Source of the DNA: Pyxidicoccus trucidator
GTDB taxonomy: Bacteria; Myxococcota; Myxococcia; Myxococcales; Myxococcaceae
Assembly: GCF_010894435.1 (NCBI RefSeq)
Contig: NZ_JAAIXZ010000001.1
Span: forward strand, 1,456,322 to 1,520,321
Direction: 5' to 3'
Length of the DNA stretch: 64,000 bases
The notes under the pieces: model-generated
The model's database searches: none
Seen by the model: the letters and a program-made list of their open reading frames with translations, nothing else
Told to the model about the DNA's origin: nothing
Shown: positions 35,329-46,541 of the stretch, one piece after another
Position numbering within the stretch: the first letter of the stretch is position 1
Layout of the letters: each line of letters opens with the position of its first letter
Translations under genes and position numbers: made by a program

Positions 35329-35946
35329 TCAGGGCCTCCCCGGGCGCGACGCGAGTCCCGCCTGAAGGAGCTTCCCGCGCACGGCGCCGACCTCCGCCTC
35401 GGCGAGCCGGGCCTCCAGGTGCAGCGCCAGGCCACGTCCCACCTGGAGGAGCACTCGGGGCACCTCCCCTTCCTGCCGACCCAGGCTGAACCACTCCAGC
35501 TCGGAGAACCGCGTCCGCCGGCCCAGCGAGTCGAAGAAGCCGTCGCCCGCGAGGAAGAGAGCGGGCACGAGGCGCAGTCCCATGGCTCCGAGCCACGCGG
35601 CCAACCCCAGACAGAAGGTCCCCAGGGCGGGCCGCCCCTCCGTGTAGAGGAGGTGGAGCCCCAGCAGCCCCAGGACGCCCATCGCCATGAGCAACTGCAC
35701 GTAGGTGCCCACTCGCGCATGGGACGCGAGGACCGTCAGCGCGCGGGCCCGTGACAGCACCAGCGCCGCGTGAAGGGACAGGAGCCCGAGCCCGACCGCC
35801 GCCACGGTCACCCCCAGGCCGACCATGCCCCGGCGCCCCCCCAGCACCTGGGACTCCTGGACCAACGCCGCAGCGCAGCCGCTGAAGAACACCAGCGCGA
35901 CGACGTGGAAGCCAACAGCGGAGCGGGGGAATGAGGAGGCCTTCAT
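35329..35946 (-). CDS. Multi-pass membrane protein of unknown function
   Basis: 205 residues from the ATG at 35946 (MKASSFPRSAV). Four hydrophobic helices span about residues 10-150, followed by a cytoplasmic-looking helical tail with many Arg and Glu residues. The stop is three bases from the preceding convergent stop. An open frame continues upstream on the same strand to 36651, but that part is antisense to the next gene and lacks protein-like composition. No family was recognised. Confidence 0.6.
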   Translation of the reverse strand: MKASSFPRSAVGFHVVALVFFSGCAAALVQESQVLGGRRGMVGLGVTVAAVGLGLLSLHAALVLSRARALTVLASHARVGTYVQLLMAMGVLGLLGLHLLYTEGRPALGTFCLGLAAWLGAMGLRLVPALFLAGDGFFDSLGRRTRFSELEWFSLGRQEGEVPRVLLQVGRGLALHLEARLAEAEVGAVRGKLLQAGLASRPGRP

Positions 35947-36169
35947 CCGGTGCGTTGAGCGCACCACATCCACGGCGACTTGGGCATAAGGGAAACCCTC
36001 TACCGTTGGCAGGCAACCAGCCTGACAGGCGGCTGTCGTCCCGTCCGGCCTGCCCACGAACGGGCCTGCACGGAATGACCCGCCATGGCCGGCCTGCCTG
36101 CCCGTCATCAACCTTCCCGGATGGACGCACCTCCATTGAGGCGCCTTGCGTCCGGGGAGCGTGAGTTCC

Positions 36170-36664
36170 ATGTGGAGTCCTTCCTTCCGAAGAGCGAGCC
36201 GCTCGCTCTGGCGGCCCTGGAGCCCGCGCGCGGGAGTGCTGGGCCCCAGGACGGCGGCGGTGACCTTCGCGGTGCTGGAGGTCCTGTCGCTGCGCAAGCC
36301 CTTGAGCCAGCTGCTCGCGCGCGCCCGGCCGCGCACGAGGAATGGCCTGGCCTTCGCCACCCTGGGCGGCGCGACGCTGAGCTTCTTGAAGGGCAACCTG
36401 CGGCGAAGGAATCGGAGGTCCCGTCCCTGGGGGCCGCGCGCGAAGCAGTCGCTGCGGGAGCCGGTGGAGGCGGCGCTCGCCATGGCCATGCTGAGCGCGC
36501 TGGCCATGCCGTTCATGTCTGCGTCCAGCCCGGAGCCCGCGGCACGCAAGGGACCGGCACCCCGCCCCACGCCCCCCGGACAGGACCCGTGCGCTCGCTC
36601 GATACATGACGCTGGGGACAACGGGGACGAGCTGGATTTCGACGCGGCCATCGCGTCCTGGTGA
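36170..36664 (+). CDS. Hypothetical protein with basic N-terminus and acidic tail
   Basis: 164 residues. Third-position GC is very high and decides coding in this strand over the long antisense frames. The protein has a highly basic Arg/Trp-rich first half with a helix, one hydrophobic segment near residue 100 ([14 protein letters not shown]), a Pro-rich linker and an acidic end ([12 protein letters not shown]). GGGGAG lies 11 bases upstream of the ATG. It runs into the acyl-CoA dehydrogenase gene with a 22-base gap, so the two may be cotranscribed. No family was recognised. Confidence 0.45.
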   Translation: MWSPSFRRASRSLWRPWSPRAGVLGPRTAAVTFAVLEVLSLRKPLSQLLARARPRTRNGLAFATLGGATLSFLKGNLRRRNRRSRPWGPRAKQSLREPVEAALAMAMLSALAMPFMSASSPEPAARKGPAPRPTPPGQDPCARSIHDAGDNGDELDFDAAIASW

Positions 36665-36686
36665 CGCTCCTGTTAACACCCGGAGC

Positions 36687-38492
<1,806 letters not shown>

Positions 38493-38631
38493 CCGGCGCA
38501 CCCCTCGTCTGGTGGGCAGAGCGACACGGAGTGTGAGGGCCCGGGTGCCAGCCTGCCCTCGGCCTGGGGCCTGCCAGGGCGCTGGACACGATTCTCCTGC
38601 ATCGATGCTTTGTGCACGTAAGATGTAGAAC

Positions 38632-39441
38632 GTGACTGTTTCTTTTCACCTATGCCAACCCGGTGGGGGTGCCTCGTGTGGCGCCTGCTGCGGCCTGTAC
38701 AACTTCCGGGACCACTCGCGGGTGGCGGTGACGGAGCAGCTCGCGATGCAGACGGAGCGCCTGCGGCGTGTGCCCTGGGAGGCCTCGGCCTGGCAGGAGG
38801 CGGCGCGCGAGCTCATCGCGGCGCGGCGCGCGGAGCCGATGTTCCCCGCCGTGCGGGTGTGCCCGCTGCTGGGCTTCCTGGACAAGGACCGCAAGCAGGT
38901 GGGCTGCCTGGGGCATCCGCTGGTGACGGGCGGCGTGGACCTGCGGGACTGCGGCGTGTACCGCGCGTCGGTGTGCGAGACGTTCACCTGTCCTTCCTTC
39001 GGCTGGCTGTCGGACGCGCAGGCGCGGCTGGTCCAGGCGGCGTGCGCGGACTGGTACCTGTACGGGCTGGTGATTACCGACGTGGAGTTCGTGCGGGGCT
39101 GCCTGCGGCTCATCGAGTGGGAGCTGGGCGGGCCCGCGAAGCCCGAGGTGCTGATGGAGCGCCCGGAGGTGCTCGCGGCGGTGCGGAAGCTGTTCGCCTT
39201 GAAGGAGACGGCGCCCCGGCGTGACGCGAAGGCCACGGTATTCGGGCGCTTCAGCCGGGACATGGACGGCGAGCCGGTGCCGCGCACGGTGGACTACGTG
39301 AAGCTGGGGGTCCGCGCGGCGCCCGAGGACGACGTGGTGCTGTGCCTTGGCTACACGCCCCAGGAGGCCACGGAGCTGCTGGCCACGCGCGAGCTGGTGC
39401 GCTCGCACGTGAAGGGCGTGGCCCGACTGCTCGCGGGCTGA
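38632..39441 (+). CDS. YkgJ-like cysteine-cluster protein
   Basis: 269 residues with a GTG start. The N-terminal cysteine cluster C8, C16, C19, C20 (CGACC) is followed by two further Cys-rich blocks (QVGCLGHP, and SVCETFTCPSF), an arrangement used by YkgJ/Fe-S or zinc-binding cytoplasmic proteins. No ATG is available upstream without a stop. The enzymatic role is unknown; related proteins are thought to bind a metal cluster. Confidence 0.7.
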   Translation: MTVSFHLCQPGGGASCGACCGLYNFRDHSRVAVTEQLAMQTERLRRVPWEASAWQEAARELIAARRAEPMFPAVRVCPLLGFLDKDRKQVGCLGHPLVTGGVDLRDCGVYRASVCETFTCPSFGWLSDAQARLVQAACADWYLYGLVITDVEFVRGCLRLIEWELGGPAKPEVLMERPEVLAAVRKLFALKETAPRRDAKATVFGRFSRDMDGEPVPRTVDYVKLGVRAAPEDDVVLCLGYTPQEATELLATRELVRSHVKGVARLLAG

Positions 39442-39521
39442 GTCCCCTTCGTCCGCCAGCAAGCACGCAGCTTGCAGTGGTAGGGCGCGACTCAACCCGA
39501 ATGGGAACGCGAGGTGTACGG

Positions 39522-40253
39522 ATGGGCAGTCGATGGGCGTGGGTGGGAATGGTGGGGCTCTGTGCGTTGACCTCGGGGTGCCACGAGCGTGGAGAGGGCA
39601 ACACTCCGGCCGAGCAGCGCGTGGAAGCCGCGGCGACTCCAGGCAGTCCGGCAGCAGCGGCCACTCCGGGACAGGCTCCGGTGGCGACAAGTCCGGTAGC
39701 GCAGGGCACGGCGGCGCAGCAGCCCGGAACGGTGCAGCGAGGTGCCCCGGCCACGGGCACGCAGATACGTGAGCCGGGCCAGGCTGGCACGGCGGCCCCT
39801 GCTCCAGCGGGAGCCAACACCGCGACGGCGGATACGCCCGCCACGGGAACGGCGACGGCTGGCACGGCGCAGGTTCCCGCGCGAGGGGGCCGGGTGATGA
39901 TTGGCTACGAGGCGGTGCAGGCACGGGACGACGAGGACTGGCACCTGGGCGCGGCGCGCGCGGCGCAGGACGCGGCGACGGGTGGCAGCGGCACCGCGGG
40001 AAGCTCCCTGGAGGAGGTCGTCATCGCCTCCAGCTCCGTGAGCGGGCGCGTCACGCGGGTGGGGAAGAACACCATCACCGTGCGCGACAGGGAAGGCGGC
40101 GTCTACGAGCTGCAGCTGGACAGCCGCAGCCGGGGCCTGCGCCAGGGCCGCAAGGTGTCGCTGCGAGGGCTCGAGGAGGGCACGCCGGTGCGCGCGCGAT
40201 TCGTACTCATGGGCGGGCGCACCGTCGCGCGCGACGTGCAGATTCGCCCCTGA
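39522..40253 (+). CDS. Lipoprotein with low-complexity linker and small beta-domain
   Basis: 243 residues. The lipobox is ALTSGC. About 100 residues of Ala/Thr/Pro/Gly-rich, probably disordered linker follow. The C-terminal 75 residues form a small beta-domain (SGRVTRVGKNTITVRDREGG) resembling an OB or SH3-like fold. The ATG at 39522 has GAGG seven bases upstream; an earlier ATG at 39501 adds only seven residues. It probably sits at the envelope with the beta-domain extended away from the membrane. Confidence 0.7.
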   Translation: MGSRWAWVGMVGLCALTSGCHERGEGNTPAEQRVEAAATPGSPAAAATPGQAPVATSPVAQGTAAQQPGTVQRGAPATGTQIREPGQAGTAAPAPAGANTATADTPATGTATAGTAQVPARGGRVMIGYEAVQARDDEDWHLGAARAAQDAATGGSGTAGSSLEEVVIASSSVSGRVTRVGKNTITVRDREGGVYELQLDSRSRGLRQGRKVSLRGLEEGTPVRARFVLMGGRTVARDVQIRP

Positions 40254-40418
40254 GCGGCGTTTCCTCCGCCACCGCGGGCGTCGCGCGGTATGACGCCCCG
40301 GAGCACTGAATCCCCAGGCCGCCCGCCCGTCGAGGGAGCGGGCGGCACCGGGACGATGGCACTCCGTCGGCTGTTCCAGTGTCCGACGGGGTGGGCGGAG
40401 TGCTCCGGAGGCGCGCAC

Positions 40419-41630
40419 ATGGAAGGACCAGGCCCTGGGCAGTCGGGGACGCGGCGGCGTCATGCGTGGCTCGCCCTGCTCTTCGTGGCCTGTGCCCTGT
40501 CCGCATGTCGGCGCGGAGCGGGGCCGCTGGAACCCTCGGTGCCGCCTCCGCCCCGGCTCAGCGCGGAGCAGGTGGCGCGGCTCCTCCCGCCGAATGTGAA
40601 GGAACGCGAGGACTGGGCGCGGGACATCCTCGCCGCGCTGGAGTCGCAGGAGCGCATTCCCTCGCCGCCAACGGTGTGCTCGGTGCTGGCCGTCATCGAG
40701 CAGGAGTCCGGCTACAAGGAGGACCCGGCGGTGCCGGACCTGCCGCGCCTGGTGCGGACCCGCCTGGAGGAGCACGCGAACAAGCTGGGCCCGCTGGGCC
40801 GCAAGGCGCTGGCCTCGGTGCTGGAGGGAAAGGCGCCGGGCCACAAGCGGACCTTCGACGAGCGGCTGCGCACGGTGCGCACCGAGCGTGACTTGGACCG
40901 GCTCTTCCGCGACATCCTCGCGTACTACGAGGACAAGTACCCGACGACGTACGCGGCGGCGGACCTGGCCAGCTCGCTCTTCTCCTCGGGGAAGCTGGAG
41001 GACCTCAACCCCATCACCACCGCCGGCTCCATGCAGGTGAGCGTGCGGTACGCGCTGCAACTGGAAGGCGAGGACGCGGACCCGGCCCAGGTGCGCGAGG
41101 CGATGTACACGCGCGCGGGCGGCGTGCGCTACGGCACCGCGCGGCTGCTGGGGTATGAGGCCGCCTACCCGGAGCCCCTCTTCCGCTTCGCGGACTACAA
41201 CGCGGGCGTCTACGCCTCACGCAACGCGGCGCTGCAGGCGCAGGTCACCCGCCTCACGGGAATCCCCCTGGCGCCGGATGGCGACCTCCAGCTCTACGAC
41301 AAGCAGGGCGAGCCGCTGGACGAGGACAGCAAGTCGCTCCAGGCGCTGCTCGCCTTCCGCCAGCGCTACACGCCGGAGCTCAGCGAGCGGCAGGTGCGCC
41401 GCGACGTGCGCAAGGAGAAGGAGGAGGACTTCGAGACCACCGACACGTTCCGCGCGGTGAAGCGCGTCTATGCGAACGAGACGGGCGAGTCCCCCGCCTA
41501 CGCCCAGCTTCCCCAGGTGACGCTCCGGAGCCCCAAGCTGAAGAACGAGCGCACCACTGCGTGGTTCGCGCGCTCGGTGGATGCGCGGTTCCAGAAGTGC
41601 CAGGCCCGCTACCGCGCGCTGGCGAAGTAG
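40419..41630 (+). CDS. DUF1615-family lipoprotein
   Basis: 403 residues. Lipobox ALSAC, then a domain with IEQESGYKEDP, TAGSMQVSVRYA and FADYNAGVYASRNAA. These are the E-S-G-Y, G-x-M-Q and A-Y/F-N-A-G motifs of lytic-transglycosylase-like lysozyme folds, as in DUF1615 proteins. Peptidoglycan cleavage in the periplasm is therefore plausible, with the glutamate of ESGY as candidate catalytic residue. GGAGG lies seven bases before the ATG. Confidence 0.82.
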   Translation: MEGPGPGQSGTRRRHAWLALLFVACALSACRRGAGPLEPSVPPPPRLSAEQVARLLPPNVKEREDWARDILAALESQERIPSPPTVCSVLAVIEQESGYKEDPAVPDLPRLVRTRLEEHANKLGPLGRKALASVLEGKAPGHKRTFDERLRTVRTERDLDRLFRDILAYYEDKYPTTYAAADLASSLFSSGKLEDLNPITTAGSMQVSVRYALQLEGEDADPAQVREAMYTRAGGVRYGTARLLGYEAAYPEPLFRFADYNAGVYASRNAALQAQVTRLTGIPLAPDGDLQLYDKQGEPLDEDSKSLQALLAFRQRYTPELSERQVRRDVRKEKEEDFETTDTFRAVKRVYANETGESPAYAQLPQVTLRSPKLKNERTTAWFARSVDARFQKCQARYRALAK

Positions 41631-41659
41631 CGGGCCCGGGGCCTACGGCTCAACCCGGC

Positions 41660-43282
41660 TCAGGGCGTGGTGAAGAAGGAGCTGATGGCGTCCGCCTGGG
41701 CGTAGGGTATCGAGTCCAGGGAGCTGAACGGCCGGCGCTCGACGTCATACCCGGGCACGTCCAGGGCCGACACGCGCAGGTGGTGGGTACCTCCGGGCAC
41801 CAGGAGGCCGGGCGGCAGCCGCACCTGCGTGGCGGAGCCGGGCAGGTAGAAGCGCGAGTGGGGGTAGCCATAGGTCTGGCCCGGGGGGTACCAGGTGATG
41901 CTGACCCGGTACGCCGAGGGCGTGCCCAGCGTGGGCGGCAGCCAGGCAATGACGGGGCTGGCGGAGCCCACCTCGCGCGGCACGCTCGCGGCCACCCCGT
42001 CGATGGTCAGCTCGCGCGGGGGCGAGACGCGCGGCAGCACGGGGCTCGCGATGAGGTTCGCCAGCCGGTCATACGAGAGCAGGGTGCCCGACAGGTAGAC
42101 CTGGGTGCCCCCGCTGTTCGGCAGCGGCTGGAGGGTGCGGAACGAGTACTGCGCAGAGCCCACCAGGTCCCAGCTGGAGGGGAACGGGTTGCCGTAGCTC
42201 AACCGGCGCGTGAAGTCGTACGCGGCGCCACGCGGGAGCTGCAGCGTGAGCAGCTCGCCCGAGTACCCCACCCATCCGTCCTGCAGGCCGTGCGTGGCCG
42301 GCATGACGTAGAAGCTCGGAATGGAGGGCGTGGCGGCGGGGTGGACCTCGGTGGCGCGGGCGGTGTACCCGGGCAGCCGCCATTCGAGGGGGAACTCGGC
42401 CAGCGGCACCGGCTGCATCGTCCCGTTGATGGACAGGGGCGTGGTGCCGTCCGCGGTGAAGTTGAAGGGGCTCATCTGCATGCTGCGCAACACGGTGCTG
42501 TACGCCAGCGCGCCGCCGTCCGGCAGCGTGCCCGCGTCCACCGGGCTGAGCTGATTCACATACAGCCGGTCCCCCTTGGCCGCCTCGAAGACGGGAATGG
42601 GGCCGGTGCCGCCCCAGACCTGCGAGTCGGTGGACAGGAGGCTCGTCTGCCCGACGGGGTCGACGTCGAAGATGTCCACGCCGCCGTACAGGTCCACCTG
42701 CGCGGAGGCGACCTGCAGCGAGGAGCCGGGCTGGGTGGTGGACTGGTACTGCGCCCAGGGCGCCAGGTTCGACAGGTTGAGCTGTACGGGAGTCTCCCCC
42801 CACTCGGTGAAGGTGGTGTCCGCGCGGCCGAGCCGGTCGGCGCCGATGTCCACCTCGCGCTCGTCAGTGATGATGTAGGTGGTGCCGGTGCGCAGGTAGT
42901 ACGGGCCGGAAGGCACGCCGACGAACTGGTAGCCACCGTCGACCGCCGTGCCGGCGATATGGGTGAACGTCGGTCCGTTGGGGACGAGCACCTCGGGCGG
43001 GCTGCCCGACCGGTCCTCGGCCCGCATCGCCACGCCCGCGGCGGTGTGGAAGTAGAGGGTGCTCTTCACGAGCACCGCGTCTCCGCCGGACGTGCCCCCG
43101 TCGGGCGCGCAGCCCTCGGCGAGGGGCTCGCCCATCCACGTGCCGTCGCCCACGGGCAGGTCGTTGTCCACCGTCGACTGGCCGTCGTTCAGCGCCGGCG
43201 AGGTGCCGGGCTCGCCGCCAGCACAGCCCAGCCACGCGGCGCACGCGGGCACCAACAAGAAGGAAAAGTGACGCAGATGCAT
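41660..43282 (-). CDS. Large secreted lipoprotein of unknown function
   Basis: 540 residues. The lipobox is AWLGC, giving an outer-membrane or surface anchor. The mature sequence is long, Pro/Gly/Thr-rich and beta-stranded. It starts with a repeat-like carboxypeptidase-regulatory style module (VDGGYQFVGVPSGPYYLRTG) and ends with a fibronectin-like segment (PSAYRVSITWYPPG). No catalytic motif was found. The start at 43282 places the lipobox at residue 20. It is downstream of the M16 operon on the same strand after a hairpin. Confidence 0.7.
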   Translation of the reverse strand: MHLRHFSFLLVPACAAWLGCAGGEPGTSPALNDGQSTVDNDLPVGDGTWMGEPLAEGCAPDGGTSGGDAVLVKSTLYFHTAAGVAMRAEDRSGSPPEVLVPNGPTFTHIAGTAVDGGYQFVGVPSGPYYLRTGTTYIITDEREVDIGADRLGRADTTFTEWGETPVQLNLSNLAPWAQYQSTTQPGSSLQVASAQVDLYGGVDIFDVDPVGQTSLLSTDSQVWGGTGPIPVFEAAKGDRLYVNQLSPVDAGTLPDGGALAYSTVLRSMQMSPFNFTADGTTPLSINGTMQPVPLAEFPLEWRLPGYTARATEVHPAATPSIPSFYVMPATHGLQDGWVGYSGELLTLQLPRGAAYDFTRRLSYGNPFPSSWDLVGSAQYSFRTLQPLPNSGGTQVYLSGTLLSYDRLANLIASPVLPRVSPPRELTIDGVAASVPREVGSASPVIAWLPPTLGTPSAYRVSITWYPPGQTYGYPHSRFYLPGSATQVRLPPGLLVPGGTHHLRVSALDVPGYDVERRPFSSLDSIPYAQADAISSFFTTP

Positions 43283-43353
43283 GAAACCCCCGGAAGAGTG
43301 GAAAGGGTGGAACACCCTACCGGGGGCCTCTGACGCTGGAATGGAGGTGCGGC

Positions 43354-43383
43354 CCGCCGGCCCGGGAAGGTCCGGACCGGCGG
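43354..43383 (-). terminator. GC-rich hairpin after the M16 operon
   Basis: Seven-base arms (CCGCCGG / CCGGCGG) with a 16-base loop lie 15 bases beyond the stop of the M16 operon on its transcribed strand. There is no T-run, so it may only attenuate readthrough into the lipoprotein gene. Confidence 0.4.
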
Positions 43384-43397
43384 TGTGACTCAGCGCC

Positions 43398-44981
43398 TCA
43401 GCGCTTCGCTGGAGCGGAGGGCGGGGCGAAGCGCTTGTCGGAGATCTTCATCTCCGTGACGGTGCCGTACTTGCGGGCCACGTCGCGGATGGCGGACGCC
43501 TTGCCGATGAGGACGATGGTGAGGTCCTCCTTCGCGGGCAGGGTGCGCTGGATGACGGTGCGCACGCTGTCGCGGGTGGTGGCGGAGACGGCGCGGGCAA
43601 AGTCATCCACGTCGCTCGAGTCGAGGCCGTAGAAGGCGAGCTCGGACAGCTTGCCCGCCACCTGCGTCCCCGTCTCCAGCGTGGGCGGGAACTGGCCGAG
43701 CACGTACGCGCGGGCGGAGGCGAGCGTGGGGTCGTCCATGCCCGACTGGCGGTAGCGCGAGAGCACGTCCAGCGCCATGTCGATGGCGCGGCCGGTGGTC
43801 TCCGTCTTCGTGTACGAGGAGATGACCACGGGCCCGGGGCGGGCGTTGCGCATGAAGAAGGCATTGGCGCCGTAGGTGAGGCCGGACTTCACGCGCAGCT
43901 CGGTGTTGAGCAGCGAGGTGAAGCGCCCGCCGAACACCGTCTCCGCCAGCTTCACGGTGACGCGGTCCGGGTCATCGCGGGAGATGCCGGTGTTGCCCAT
44001 CCAGAAGTACGTCTGGGTGGCGTCCGGCTTGTCCACGAGCAGCACGCGGCGGCCCTTGGAGACGGCGGTGGGAGCCACCTCGGGGGCGGGCGTGGCGGCA
44101 CGGGCCCAGCCGCCGAGCGAGGACTCCAGCTTCGCGGCGAGGGCCTTCGCGTCGAAGTCGCCCACGACGGAGAGGATGAGCCGGTCCGCGCCGAGGTGGT
44201 TCTTCGCGTAGGCGAGCACGTCCTCGCGGGAGAGGCCCGGGAGGGACGCCTCGCTGCCGCCGACGGGAGCGCCGTAGGGGTGGCTGGCGAAGTGGAACGC
44301 CTGGAAGTAGGCGCCGATGAGGGCGCGCAGGTCACCATCCTTGGCGGCGGCGATTTCGGACACCATGCGCTCGCGCGTCTTCTCCAGCTCGTCCTGGGCG
44401 AAGCGCGGGCGGGTGAGCATGTCGGCGAGCAGCTCCACCATCAGCCCGGTGTCGCGCGACATGAACTGGCCACTGATGACGAGGGCCTCGAGCGTGGGAA
44501 TGACCTCCAGCGAGCCCCCCACCCCATCCACGGCCTCGGCGAACTGGCGGGCATCGCGAGCACCGGCGCCCTTCTGCAGCAGCTCGCCGGTGAGGGCGGC
44601 CAGGCCCTCCTTGCCGGCGGGAGCACCGAGCGCACCGCCCCGGAGCCACGCGCTGAAAGAGACGAGCGGTAGATCGCGCCGCTCCACCAGGAGGAGCTTC
44701 GCGCCGTTCTTCAGCGTGACGGTGGTGGGCTTGGGGAGCGTCACCCCCTGCGAGGAGGAGGGCCGCGCGGCGGCCGGAGCAGGCGCGGTGGCGGGAGGCG
44801 TCGTGGCAGCGGGTGCCGCCGAGGGCTTCGCGGTGGGGGCGCCCTGCGAAGCAGCGGGAGGCGGCGTGGCCGGCTTCGGGGAGGGAGTGCCCTGCGAGGC
44901 GGCCGGGCCCTGCGCCGCGGACGGGAAAGCGGAGAGCAGCAGCGTGCTGACGAGGACCTTCCAAGAGGGGGGCGCAATCAT
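43398..44981 (-). CDS. M16 peptidase-family protein, catalytically inactive subunit
   Basis: 527 residues. A signal peptide is followed by an 80-residue Ala/Pro/Ser-rich linker and two M16 domains. Where active members have HxxEH in the first domain, this protein has [14 protein letters not shown], so the zinc ligands are absent. The second-domain [10 protein letters not shown] motif, used for substrate binding, is kept. It overlaps the active partner by four bases (ATGA at 44978-44981), the standard arrangement of bacterial M16B heterodimers. It probably acts in the periplasm. Confidence 0.9.
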   Translation of the reverse strand: MIAPPSWKVLVSTLLLSAFPSAAQGPAASQGTPSPKPATPPPAASQGAPTAKPSAAPAATTPPATAPAPAAARPSSSQGVTLPKPTTVTLKNGAKLLLVERRDLPLVSFSAWLRGGALGAPAGKEGLAALTGELLQKGAGARDARQFAEAVDGVGGSLEVIPTLEALVISGQFMSRDTGLMVELLADMLTRPRFAQDELEKTRERMVSEIAAAKDGDLRALIGAYFQAFHFASHPYGAPVGGSEASLPGLSREDVLAYAKNHLGADRLILSVVGDFDAKALAAKLESSLGGWARAATPAPEVAPTAVSKGRRVLLVDKPDATQTYFWMGNTGISRDDPDRVTVKLAETVFGGRFTSLLNTELRVKSGLTYGANAFFMRNARPGPVVISSYTKTETTGRAIDMALDVLSRYRQSGMDDPTLASARAYVLGQFPPTLETGTQVAGKLSELAFYGLDSSDVDDFARAVSATTRDSVRTVIQRTLPAKEDLTIVLIGKASAIRDVARKYGTVTEMKISDKRFAPPSAPAKR

Positions 44982-46384
44982 CGCGTGGCCTCCTTGCGGG
45001 TGTCGGGGGTGGCGTCCTTCGCGTCGGTGGGCACGAGCCACCCGACGGTGAGGCGCTGGGGGTTGAAGATGCGGGCGGCGACCTTGCGCACGGCCTCGCG
45101 CGTCACCTTCTCGTAGCGGGCGGGAGCGTCGAAGAGCTGGCGGTAGTCACCGCGGAAGACCTCGGCGGCACCGAGCGCACGGCCCCGGCCGTTGTTGGTC
45201 TCCAGGCTCCGCCAGTAGCCGGCGAGGGCGATGTTGCGGGCCTTGCGCAGCTCGGCCTCGCTGACGCCGTCCTTCACGACGCGGGCGAGCTCCTCGGTGA
45301 GCATCGCCTCCACCTTCGCGAGGTCGGCGCCGGGCGGAAGGTCCGCCATCACCCAGACGAGAGACGGGTCGAAGCCGGCGCTGAAAAGGGTCTCGACGTT
45401 GATGGCGGCGCGCTCCTCCTCGACGAGGCGGCGGTGGAGGCGCGAGGAGTCACCGTCGGCGAGGATGCGCAGGAGTAGATCGAGCGCCTCGGCGTCCGGG
45501 TCCTTCCCGGCGATGCCGTGGTAGGCGAGCTGGATGAGCGGGGACTGGGCGAGCTTCTTCACGACGACGCGGCGCTCGCCCTGCTGCTCCGGCTCCAGGG
45601 TGCGGACGGGGTCGGGAGCGGGCTGGGAGGGGATGGGCTCGAGGTACTTCTCGGCGAGCGCGAAGACCTCGGCGGGGGTGACGGCGCCGGTGACGATGAG
45701 GGTGCCGTTGTTGGGGGCGTAGTACGTCTTGAAGTAGCGCTGGAGGTCCTCGAGCTTCCAGGACTCGATATCGGACGGCCAGCCGATGACGGGGAACTGG
45801 TAGGGGTGGGCGACGAAGGCGGTGGCCTGGACCTGCTCCATGAGGGCGCCCGCGTTGTAGTTGTCCACGCCGGAGCGGCGCTCGGAGTAGACGACGCCGC
45901 GCTCGGACTCGATGACCTTGGGGTCGAAGGCGAGGTGCTGGAGGCGGTCGGCCTCGAGGTCGAAGATGAGCTCGAGGGCGGAGCGGGGGAACCACTCCAT
46001 GTAGACGGTGACGTCCTCGGAGGTGAAGGCGTTGTTGGCGCCGCCGTTGGCCTCCATGACGCGGTCGAACTCACCGGGGCCGTACTTCTTGGCGCCGTTG
46101 AACATCATGTGCTCGAAGAAGTGGGACAGGCCGGTGATGCCGGGGTACTCGTTGCGGCTGCCGACGCGGAACCAGTTGTAGAGGACGGCGTTGGGGATGG
46201 CCTGGTCGGGCCAGACGATGACCTTCATCCCGTTCTTGAGGGTACGGGCCTCGATGCCTGCCCCGAGCTTCGAGGTGGCGGCCGCGGCGGGCTTGCTGGC
46301 CCCCCTGCCCTGCGCCTGCGCGCCCGCGACGGGAGCCGCGAGCAGGGCGAGGCAGGACGCCCAGAGTAACGACTGACGGAACAT
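44978..46384 (-). CDS. Active M16 zinc peptidase
   Basis: 468 residues with a signal peptide ([16 protein letters not shown]). The inverted zinc motif is H88-F-F-E91-H92 ([11 protein letters not shown]), with the downstream third-ligand glutamate region [12 protein letters not shown]. It should degrade peptides in the periplasm or outside the cell together with the inactive subunit encoded downstream. The promoter lies in the 157-base gap shared with the divergent HIT-helicase gene. Confidence 0.93.
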   Translation of the reverse strand: MFRQSLLWASCLALLAAPVAGAQAQGRGASKPAAAATSKLGAGIEARTLKNGMKVIVWPDQAIPNAVLYNWFRVGSRNEYPGITGLSHFFEHMMFNGAKKYGPGEFDRVMEANGGANNAFTSEDVTVYMEWFPRSALELIFDLEADRLQHLAFDPKVIESERGVVYSERRSGVDNYNAGALMEQVQATAFVAHPYQFPVIGWPSDIESWKLEDLQRYFKTYYAPNNGTLIVTGAVTPAEVFALAEKYLEPIPSQPAPDPVRTLEPEQQGERRVVVKKLAQSPLIQLAYHGIAGKDPDAEALDLLLRILADGDSSRLHRRLVEEERAAINVETLFSAGFDPSLVWVMADLPPGADLAKVEAMLTEELARVVKDGVSEAELRKARNIALAGYWRSLETNNGRGRALGAAEVFRGDYRQLFDAPARYEKVTREAVRKVAARIFNPQRLTVGWLVPTDAKDATPDTRKEATR

Positions 46385-46541
46385 CCGTGCTCCTGTCGTG
46401 AGGAAGACGCCCGGGAACGGGCGGCCCGGCACCATATTCCAGGTGCGGCCCTCCCGAGTGACTCAGGAGGGTGGGACAGGGGCACGGACTCCAGCCTGGG
46501 GAGGGGAAAGGCCGGGAAGATGGGTGGGTTAGAGTCCCGGA

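Noticed and set aside
35329-36651. 440-codon minus-strand frame that contains the membrane protein at its end
   Set aside because: Only the 205-residue part from 35946 has membrane-protein character; the upstream half is opposite the gene at 36170 and looks like shadow sequence.
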